A stretch of DNA of 6,131 bases, from the NCBI GenBank assembly GCA_003132765.1, contig PKYU01000481.1, forward strand, positions 902 through 7,032. Reading direction: 5' to 3'. Below the pieces are notes generated by a model. It was not told the DNA's origin. It searched no databases and saw only the letters and a list, made by a program, of their open reading frames with translations. Of this stretch, positions 1 to 5,287 are shown one piece after another (position 1 is the stretch's first letter; the number at the start of each line of letters is the position of its first letter). Both the position numbers and the translations under genes were made by a program. This stretch comes from Chitinophagaceae bacterium. Lineage in GTDB: Bacteria; Bacteroidota; Bacteroidia; Chitinophagales; Chitinophagaceae.

Positions 1-231
1 CCTATTTATTTTGAGGAGGCTCTTATGCTGGGAAATAAGCTGCAGGGTCAGGAACATTTCCTTATTTTCCAGGTACCAGTTAAAGCCAAAAGAATCCTGA
101 AAGTTTCTGTGGCCCCAATCAAATCGTGTAGACTTTGGTATGCATCCTAACAAATTATCTGGCAGGCAGTTTAAGTGAAAGGCTATCAGGATAAAAGGGT
201 GATAGCAGGTCTTGGGTCTATATGGCTCCAT
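1..231 (-). CDS. Possible N-terminal part of an insertion-sequence transposase/integrase, cut by the left window edge
   Basis: A minus-strand frame stays open from about 286 down to base 1. It has a possible ATG at 229-231 and gives 77 residues before leaving the window. The peptide starts MEPYRPKTCYHPFILIAFHL. It then carries a stretch (about residues 23-42) with the feel of a helix-turn-helix, including IPKSTRFDWGHRN, followed by DSFGFNWYLENKEMF and a basic helical segment ending in LLKINR. The high content of W, F, H and Y and the absence of stops favour a real protein over the competing plus-strand frame, which stops at about 150. From memory of the style, it resembles the leading part of Bacteroidota DDE-type integrases, whose catalytic core would lie off the window. 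The catalytic residues cannot be seen, so this is an inference. It could instead be an unrelated hypothetical protein or a relic. The neighbouring truncated regulator at 323-559 fits a mobile-element or rearrangement junction here. Confidence 0.4.
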   Translation of the reverse strand, partial: MEPYRPKTCYHPFILIAFHLNCLPDNLLGCIPKSTRFDWGHRNFQDSFGFNWYLENKEMFLTLQLISQHKSLLKINR

Positions 232-307
232 AGGCAAAAGGGTTGGTAAATGCAGGAAGATTGAACCCAATTTACTGAGGATATGCTAGAACTTTCAAAA
301 ACCTATA

Positions 308-315
308 TAAATTTG
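308..315 (+). promoter_or_regulatory. Possible Bacteroidota -7 element
   Basis: TAAATTTG matches the Bacteroidota housekeeping -7 consensus TAnnTTTG exactly and lies 7 bp before the ATG of the regulator relic. No convincing TTTG -33 element lies at the usual distance upstream, and an 8-base degenerate match in AT-rich DNA is common. It is listed only as a candidate that could drive the relic. Confidence 0.15.
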
Positions 316-322
316 ATAATCA

Positions 323-559
323 ATGTGGTCGGATATCCGGACGCGCCATCGTGTAAAGTCCTCGGAGGTTGCACTGCTCAATACCACATCAGAATTTCTG
401 AAATTCCTGAACAACCGTGAAATCCATCTTGGATTGAAAATAAAAATTAAATCAGTTGAAGCGTTTGACAAATCAATGTTGGTAAGCTATGGCAAAAGAC
501 AAAATGAAACACTAAGTCATGTAGTTTGCGAAAGGCTCTTGATAGAAAAAAAGAAATAA
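323..559 (+). pseudogene. Truncated DtxR/MntR-type metal-dependent regulator: C-terminal SH3/FeoA-like domain only
   Basis: The 78-residue frame matches, from about residue 13 on, the C-terminal SH3/FeoA-like domain of Bacteroidota DtxR-family (MntR-like) repressors. Diagnostic segments are NTTSEFLKFLNNREIHLG, IKIKSVEAFDKSMLVSY and a final ETLSHVVCERLLIEKK. Intact family members are roughly 215-230 residues, with a winged helix-turn-helix and a metal-binding dimerisation domain first. Neither is present: an in-frame TAA at 317-319 closes the frame, and I found no continuation in the other frames upstream. The first dozen residues (MWSDIRTRHR...) do not look like the family and probably mark the break. 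The relic cannot bind DNA as a DtxR protein would. Its size is close to that of a stand-alone FeoA protein, so residual expression as an SH3-like protein is possible but less likely. It points the same way as the metal genes downstream, which suggests it once regulated or neighboured them. Confidence 0.65.
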
Positions 560-583
560 AAATGGGTTAAATCAGCCACTAAT

Positions 584-595
584 TTGCCTCGGCAA
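584..595. promoter_or_regulatory. Palindrome TTGCC-TC-GGCAA, candidate metalloregulator operator
   Basis: The sequence shows perfect 5-bp arms around a 2-bp centre, in the 119-bp gap between the DtxR-type relic and the small exported-protein gene. Short GC-cored palindromes of this form resemble operators of DtxR-family and other dimeric metalloregulators. The site lies about 85 bp before the TTG start at 679, a sensible distance for promoter control. Which regulator would bind is not shown. The rest of 560-678 holds no gene or clear promoter that I can see. Confidence 0.3.
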
Positions 596-678
596 CCTAT
601 AATAAATCGCTGGCATCAAAAAAGAATGATTACGATGATAGAATAAGCATTAAATTGCAACCACGAATCTAATTCCAT

Positions 679-1020
679 TTGTTTAGAAAAAGATCCATAC
701 GAAAAATCTTAGCCGGTATAATGCTCCTTCTTTTTGGGTTTAGCATTACACCAAAATTGGTACTCCACCAGTTATTTGCTAACCATAAGGATGCTCCCGC
801 AAGATCGATAAACGCTAAAGCGCAATTAACTACTCCCGGATTTCATTGTGATATTGATAACCAGGTGGTGGAAGGCCCTTTTCTGACGGAAAGTATCACG
901 TTAATCTTTAATATTCAGGTTTTATTTGCAACTTATCAGAATAGGCCTGCTTATAATTTCGCCTCCATAGCTAATCTTGTTTCTTCTCTTCGTGGGCCAC
1001 CTCAATTGCATAATATTTAA
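679..1020 (+). CDS. Small exported protein of unknown function upstream of the metal receptor
   Basis: The frame gives 113 residues from a TTG start at 679-681, and an in-frame TAA at 670-672 rules out anything much further upstream. The first ATG (721) would remove the basic RKRSIRK region, so TTG is preferred because it leaves a normal signal sequence: a basic start, a hydrophobic core at about residues 10-24, and possible cleavage near 34 (LFA). The mature part has a family-like pattern of sparse polar motifs: NHKDAP (35-40), GFHCD (54-58), VVEGPFL (63-69) and LRGPP (104-108) close to the C-terminus. Similar small proteins with HKD and RGPP motifs are, as I recall, found beside TonB-dependent receptors in Bacteroidota. 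No enzyme fold is recognisable. H36, D38, H56, C57 and D58 could bind a metal in the periplasm. The gene precedes the receptor by 147 bp in the same direction, so a role in metal uptake is a reasonable inference, with the biochemical function unknown. Confidence 0.6.
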   Translation: MFRKRSIRKILAGIMLLLFGFSITPKLVLHQLFANHKDAPARSINAKAQLTTPGFHCDIDNQVVEGPFLTESITLIFNIQVLFATYQNRPAYNFASIANLVSSLRGPPQLHNI

Positions 1021-1100
1021 TCTTTCAATTTTATTAGACTATCATAAGTACATCTCACGGAAATCCAATTCCGGTATTTCTTATATCTAATAAACCTTAG

Positions 1101-1163
1101 TTAAATAATACTTGCCCATTTTTTGGGCTTCTGATTCATTAAATAATCACGTTATAAAATAAT
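1101..1163. promoter_or_regulatory. AT-rich leader of the receptor gene with repeats and a small hairpin
   Basis: The 147-bp gap before the receptor holds two copies of TTAAATAAT (1101-1109 and 1139-1147) and a further AAATAAT at 1157-1163. Between them is a 5-bp hairpin, GCCCA-TTTTT-TGGGC (1114-1128). A loose dyad (GTTATAAAATAAT, 1151-1163) vaguely recalls the AT-rich core of Zur/Fur boxes, but its arms pair over only four bases. No exact TAnnTTTG promoter element was found. This is probably where the receptor's promoter and operator lie, but no individual element is certain. Confidence 0.2.
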
Positions 1164-1167
1164 TGTA

Positions 1168-3681
1168 ATGAAACTATTTCCAATTAAGGCATTATTGCTT
1201 TTTGCTTTTTGTCTTGCAGGTAATCAATTAATATTTTCTCAGGGTACCTATTCAGTTAAAGCTATGAAAAAATGGTTTGCCGTTACCGGAACATTATCCG
1301 GAAAAGTAACCGAAAAGGACAAGGGAGGCGCTTTACCAAGTGCCACTGTTTATATTCCAGATCTTAAGTTAGGGGTAGTTACGGATGTAAATGGTCAATA
1401 TCATTTCAACTCTTTACCCTCCGGAATCTACCTGGTTGAGGTTCATTATGTCGGCTATAAAACCATAATAAAAGATGTGGTCATTAATGGCAGTACTGTA
1501 CAAGACTTTGAATTGACACTATTCGCAATCGAGGAAAGCCCGGTAGTAGTAACGGGCCAATCACAAGCCACCGAGATAAAAAGAAGCCCGGTGCCTATCG
1601 TTTCTATTAATCATGACTATATTGCCACTAATCTAAGTACGAATATTATAGATGCCATTGCTAAGGTGCCCGGTGTTAATGCACTTACCACCGGACCTAA
1701 CGTATCCAAACCATTTATCAGGGGATTGGGTTATAACAGGATATTGACTCTGTTTGATGGACTAAGGCAGGAAGGGCAACAATGGGGTGATGAACATGGC
1801 ATTGAAATAGATCAATATGGCGTTGAAAGAATAGAAGTGGTGAAAGGGCCGGCAAGCCTCACTTATGGATCTGATGCCCTGGCGGGGGTAGTGAATTTAA
1901 TTCCTACACAACCGGCACCCGAAGGAAAAATGATCGGAGATATTTTGGGAGAATATCAAACCAACAATGGTATGTTTGGGGGCTCAGCTATGCTGGGTGC
2001 AACGAAAAATGGTGTTGAGTGGATGGCCAGAGTATCCCATAAACAAGCTACCAATTACCAAAATAAAATTGATGGGCGTGTTTATAATACAGCATTTAAT
2101 GAATCTGACGCAGGGGTTTCTTTGGGCCTGCACCGCACGTGGGGTTATTCACACCTGAGTTTTTCCCTGTTTGATGATCTACAGGAAATACCCGATGGAA
2201 GCCGGGACTCTGCCACCAGGAAATTTACAAAGCAAATCACTGAAGCTGATACGGTAAGGCCTATTGTGTCGGAGGAAGAATTGAAATCTTATCAGATTAC
2301 CGTTTTGCATCAGCATATACAACATTACCGGATTTATACAAATAACAACTTTATAATTGGAAATGGCAGGCTGGCAGTTAACCTTGGATACCAGAGAAGT
2401 GTGCGCAGGGAATTTAGTCATCCGCAGGCACCCACTATAGCCGGGTTGTTTTTACAACTAAATACCTTTTCTTACGATTTGAAATATTATTTTCCCGAAT
2501 TCAGTGGTTGGAATATAACCGCAGGAGTGAACGGAATGTACCAGGATAATAACGTCACTAAAGGAACAGAGTTTGTAATTCCTTCTTATCACCAGCTTGA
2601 TATTGGTCCTTTTGCCTTAATCAAAAAGACGATTGATAAACTGGATATTTCGGGCGGTATAAGGTTCGACAACAGATCTTTCAAAAATAATGAGCTGTAT
2701 TCAAAACCAAATCCTGTTACTGGGTTCGATATGGTCGTTTCCGGTGATGATACAGTGGGGGCCGATAAACCATTTTCCAATTTCAGCCATACTTTTTCCG
2801 GCATTTCCGGCAGCATAGGCGCAACTTATAATTTCACGGAGAAATTTTCCGTAAAGGCCAATTTAGCTCGCGGCTACCGTGCACCAAACATAGCAGAAAT
2901 TTCTGCTAATGGAGTACATCCCGGCACGAACAGTTACCAGATTGGTAATGCTAACTTTAAGCCGGAATTTAATATTCAGGAAGATATAGGGGCACAGTAT
3001 TCTTCAAAATATGCTATAATAACGTTCGCCCTGTTCAACAATACGATTTCCAATTATATATTCAATCAAAAAGTCGTCACCAATACGGGTGCAGATTCAG
3101 TTATTGTCCCGGGAACACAAACATTTAAATTCCAGCAAGGTAAGGCGAAGTTATACGGTGGAGAAATCAGCATAGATGTTCATCCGGTAAACGGTCTTCA
3201 TTTTGAAAATAGCCTGTCTGTCGTATACGCCCTTAACAAGGGAGTTGCTCAAAAATTAAAATCAGATAGCAACAAGTACTTGCCCTTTATTCCGCCATTA
3301 CATGGTATTTCAGAATTGCGGTACGATTTTGATGCGAAATCAAGTCATATCATAAATGGATTTGTAAAGGTACAATTAGCTTATTATGCTGCGCAAAACA
3401 GGGTTTATCTTACTGACAATACTGAAACACCAACTCCCGGATATACTTTGTTCAATGCTGGTGTCGGCGCAGGACTTACCAATAGCAAAGGCAAAACCAT
3501 TGTCAACATTTACATCATGGGCAATAATTTATTTGATGTTGCCTACCAGGATCACTTGAGCAGGTTGAAATACTTCGAATTTTATTCATCATCACCAAAT
3601 GGGCATCTGGGAATTTATAATATGGGCAGAAATATTGCTTTCAAACTAGAATTCCCGTTGGATTTTGATGTAAAGAAATAA
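1168..3681 (+). CDS. ZnuD-like TonB-dependent outer-membrane metal receptor
   Basis: This encodes an 837-residue outer-membrane receptor that uses TonB/ExbBD energy to import a ligand, most likely zinc or another divalent metal. In order it has a Sec signal peptide (about 1-25, ending FSQ), a carboxypeptidase-regulatory-like Ig domain (about 41-118, with VTDVNGQYHF and LVEVHYVGYKT), a TonB-box-like stretch (about 122-130, EESPVVVTG), a plug domain (about 138-247) and a beta-barrel to the C-terminus. The plug contains KPFIRGLGYNRILTLFDGLR, the polar QWGDEHGIEIDQYG, and RIEVVKGPASLTYGSDALAGVVN. The DEHGIE segment and the barrel motif RGYRAPNIAEISANGVHPGT (around 568-587), followed by IGN and KPE, are characteristic of the ZnuD branch and not of siderophore or SusC receptors. 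A His cluster HQHIQH (381-386) could be a metal-capture loop. The start is the first ATG after an in-frame TAA at 1144-1146. The length is complete and no frameshift is seen. Neighbouring metal genes support the substrate class, but the exact metal is inferred. Confidence 0.9.
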   Translation: MKLFPIKALLLFAFCLAGNQLIFSQGTYSVKAMKKWFAVTGTLSGKVTEKDKGGALPSATVYIPDLKLGVVTDVNGQYHFNSLPSGIYLVEVHYVGYKTIIKDVVINGSTVQDFELTLFAIEESPVVVTGQSQATEIKRSPVPIVSINHDYIATNLSTNIIDAIAKVPGVNALTTGPNVSKPFIRGLGYNRILTLFDGLRQEGQQWGDEHGIEIDQYGVERIEVVKGPASLTYGSDALAGVVNLIPTQPAPEGKMIGDILGEYQTNNGMFGGSAMLGATKNGVEWMARVSHKQATNYQNKIDGRVYNTAFNESDAGVSLGLHRTWGYSHLSFSLFDDLQEIPDGSRDSATRKFTKQITEADTVRPIVSEEELKSYQITVLHQHIQHYRIYTNNNFIIGNGRLAVNLGYQRSVRREFSHPQAPTIAGLFLQLNTFSYDLKYYFPEFSGWNITAGVNGMYQDNNVTKGTEFVIPSYHQLDIGPFALIKKTIDKLDISGGIRFDNRSFKNNELYSKPNPVTGFDMVVSGDDTVGADKPFSNFSHTFSGISGSIGATYNFTEKFSVKANLARGYRAPNIAEISANGVHPGTNSYQIGNANFKPEFNIQEDIGAQYSSKYAIITFALFNNTISNYIFNQKVVTNTGADSVIVPGTQTFKFQQGKAKLYGGEISIDVHPVNGLHFENSLSVVYALNKGVAQKLKSDSNKYLPFIPPLHGISELRYDFDAKSSHIINGFVKVQLAYYAAQNRVYLTDNTETPTPGYTLFNAGVGAGLTNSKGKTIVNIYIMGNNLFDVAYQDHLSRLKYFEFYSSSPNGHLGIYNMGRNIAFKLEFPLDFDVKK

Positions 3682-3715
3682 TGAGAGACACTCACCAGTT
3701 GGTTCTTTGGTTATT

Positions 3716-3745
3716 AAGAAGGCGGCTTGCCGCCGCCTTCTTTTT
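3716..3745 (+). terminator. Strong intrinsic terminator after the receptor gene
   Basis: An 11-bp stem (AAGAAGGCGGC at 3716-3726 with GCCGCCTTCTT at 3732-3742) closes a 5-nt loop (TTGCC) and runs into a T stretch at 3741-3745. It lies 34 bp after the receptor stop codon and should end that transcript. It leaves only 28 bp before the apparent start of the Fur-family gene. Confidence 0.85.
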
Positions 3746-3773
3746 CACTAAATGAATTTTATGACATAGAAAG

Positions 3774-4277
3774 TTGCTCAAAAAAATTAGATTGAAAGTG
3801 ATTAAGAATAAGAATATTTCTCACACGGGGAGCAAAGAGTATTTAATCTCTTTTCTAAAACAGCATCATCTTTCTGTTACTGAGCCCAGGATTAAAATTC
3901 TTAAATTATTTCAGAACTGCGGGAGTGCTTTGGAGAATAGCCTCATAGAAAAAAAGACACGTCATCAGTTAAACCGCATTACGGTATATCGTACGCTCCA
4001 GTCCTTTTTAAAAAGTGGTATCATCCATTCTATCCCCTCCTATGATGATTCTATTCGTTTTGCTCTTTGCAAAAGGGATTGCGATGAACATGCTCACCAT
4101 GATAATCACCCGCATTTTATTTGTGAAAAATGCGGGGAAACGATTTGCCTTAATAAAACTGGTATTTCAATTATTCAACTTCCTAAAGGCTATAATGTGC
4201 ATAGAACCGATGCGATCATTACAGGTATTTGTAATATTTGTAAAGCAGCGAAAATGATAAAACAGATTGAAAAGTAA
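3774..4277 (+). CDS. Fur/Zur-family metal-responsive transcriptional repressor
   Basis: Fur-family proteins are dimeric repressors that bind AT-rich palindromes when loaded with their metal. The 167-residue reading has an N-terminal winged helix (about 22-85: LKQHHLSVTEPRIKIL, then RITVYRTLQSFLKSGIIH, the recognition-helix region) and a C-terminal metal and dimerisation domain. The metal-binding part is rich: HAHHDNHPH (106-114) directly precedes CEKC (117-120), and a second pair CNIC (153-156) completes a Cys4 structural zinc site. The His-rich stretch and closeness to a ZnuD-like receptor favour zinc sensing (Zur), but Fur, PerR or Nur cannot be excluded. The start is uncertain: an in-frame TGA at 3762-3764 leaves TTG at 3774 as the first option, with TTG 3792 and GTG 3798 inside, and no ATG occurs before the domain. 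Family members usually have about 130-150 residues, so a later start is plausible. The gene sits after a terminator and is convergent with the AraC gene. Confidence 0.88.
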   Translation: MLKKIRLKVIKNKNISHTGSKEYLISFLKQHHLSVTEPRIKILKLFQNCGSALENSLIEKKTRHQLNRITVYRTLQSFLKSGIIHSIPSYDDSIRFALCKRDCDEHAHHDNHPHFICEKCGETICLNKTGISIIQLPKGYNVHRTDAIITGICNICKAAKMIKQIEK

Positions 4278-4278
4278 A

Positions 4279-4354
4279 TAATTGATCTGCCATATGTATT
4301 TATTTGGAAAATTAAGTTTGGTTTACAATCATCATATTTGCGGCAGATCATTAT
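4279..4354. terminator. Imperfect inverted repeat between convergent genes, possible bidirectional terminator
   Basis: TGATCTGCC (4283-4291) pairs perfectly with GGCAGATCA (4342-4350). Inside, ATATG (4292-4296) pairs with CATAT (4333-4337) after a 4-nt bulge. Outside, the AT flanks also pair with a one-base bulge. The loop is long (36 nt) and AT-rich. The structure fills the 73-bp gap between the stops of the Fur-family and AraC-family genes, where a shared terminator is expected. There is no strong T tract on either side, so a function in transcript end protection or termination is only probable. Confidence 0.4.
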
Positions 4355-5220
4355 CGTTGCTTTGCAATTTCTTCGTTTTTGAATTGTGTAACTGTTTTTC
4401 CAAATACATTTTTAAATACTTTATTTAAATGGCTTTCATCAGTAAAATTCATTTCGTAAGCGATTTCCGAAACAGTAAGGTCACTGAATTTTAATCTTGT
4501 TTGTATAAGATTGAGTTTGTACCGGGTAATGTAATCTTTGATGGTATTGCCCGTTTGTATTTTAAAATACCTGCTTAAATGGTCTGCTGATTTATTAAAA
4601 TGAGTAGCTATATTTTCTATTTTAATTAATTCTTTGTCATAAATATTTTGCTGTATATAAGCAGTTATCTCATGAATTTTATTTTTGGGATTTTGCTTTT
4701 TAAAATAATTAGTAATATTCTGTTGTATGTTTCGGGCAATCAAATGAAGAAGTAAAAAAACGATATTTTGAATGATAATCTCATTAAAAAGCTGTTTATT
4801 TTCTTTTTCTGATATTAGTTGATTAACCAATACTTCAAATGTGTTTTTATCTGTAACTGAAATAATGTTGCCCTTAACATTGTGGTGATTGTGAAATATA
4901 TATTCCACCCTTTTAAAAAATTCACTAACATCCATTTTCTCCTCCTGCCTGTCAGCACTTTTTGAAAAGAAGCTTTTAGTGAAGTCAATAATACAAAAGC
5001 GGGTTGGAACAACAATTTGAAAAGTATGTGCATCTTCAGGAGTTAGTAGAAACACATCGCCCTGTGAAAATTCATAGTTATTGTCGTTTATATTGTGAAT
5101 GCCCGAACCTTCAAGCACATAGATTAACTCAAAAAAATGATGTTTGTGAGGACTTGATACATTTGATCTAAGCTCCTTGATAGCTATCTCGACCTCTCTA
5201 TATAGCTGTACTGATTTCAT
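4351..5220 (-). CDS. AraC-family transcriptional regulator with cupin-type sensor domain
   Basis: This is a complete 289-residue regulator starting at ATG 5220-5218. The frame is open further upstream, to an ATG at 5349, but that extension would run into the divergent ATPase gene and has no family-like sequence, so the internal start is chosen. The N-terminal half is a cupin-like sensor (about 22-85): PHKHHFFELIYVLEGSG, a beta-rich section with GDVFLLTPEDAHTF, then RFCIIDFTKSFF. H25, H27, E31 and H65 stand where cupins bind metal, although such residues also occur in AraC sensors that do not. The C-terminal AraC/XylS DNA-binding domain (about 180-283) shows both helix-turn-helices: IENIATHFNKSADHLSRYFK (201-220) and VSEIAYEMNFTDESHLNKVF (250-269), followed by the family signature FGKTVTQFK. 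Divergent placement 67 bp from a heavy-metal ATPase suggests it controls that gene. The effector is unknown. Confidence 0.9.
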   Translation of the reverse strand: MKSVQLYREVEIAIKELRSNVSSPHKHHFFELIYVLEGSGIHNINDNNYEFSQGDVFLLTPEDAHTFQIVVPTRFCIIDFTKSFFSKSADRQEEKMDVSEFFKRVEYIFHNHHNVKGNIISVTDKNTFEVLVNQLISEKENKQLFNEIIIQNIVFLLLHLIARNIQQNITNYFKKQNPKNKIHEITAYIQQNIYDKELIKIENIATHFNKSADHLSRYFKIQTGNTIKDYITRYKLNLIQTRLKFSDLTVSEIAYEMNFTDESHLNKVFKNVFGKTVTQFKNEEIAKQR

Positions 5221-5274
5221 TTCCCTAAAACTACTGATAAATGGCGGTTTTTTACCTGTTATTACTTTTTCATT

Positions 5275-5285
5275 GAAGTAACTTC
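5275..5285. promoter_or_regulatory. Palindrome GAAGT-A-ACTTC in the araC-like/ATPase divergent region
   Basis: A perfect 5-1-5 dyad lies in the 67-bp gap between the divergent AraC-type and ATPase genes and ends two bases before the ATPase ATG at 5288. The same gap contains TACTTTTT (5263-5270), a near match to the Bacteroidota -7 element toward the ATPase, and on the minus strand TAGTTTTA, a similar near match toward the AraC-type gene. A repressor bound at the dyad would block ATPase transcription or translation initiation. AraC proteins usually bind direct repeats, so the binder could be another factor. Confidence 0.25.
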
Positions 5286-5287
5286 GA

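Noticed and set aside
1..150. Plus-strand open stretch at the left edge
   Set aside because: It is shorter than the minus-strand frame, has no recognisable start or domain, and the minus-strand reading looks more protein-like.
1151..1163. A Zur/Fur box just before the receptor ATG
   Set aside because: The dyad pairs over only four bases in AT-rich DNA, which is too weak to call a specific operator.
2179..2816. Antisense open frames inside the receptor gene (2179-2421 and 2589-2816)
   Set aside because: They are short, lie opposite a clearly coding frame and show no domain-like sequence.
3753..3770. ATG codons before the Fur-family gene as its start
   Set aside because: Both (3753 and 3761) are out of frame and run into a stop within a few codons.
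4015..4257. Overlapping plus-strand frame inside the Fur-family gene
   Set aside because: The Fur reading in the other frame contains the winged helix and both Cys pairs. This one is a shadow of that coding sequence.
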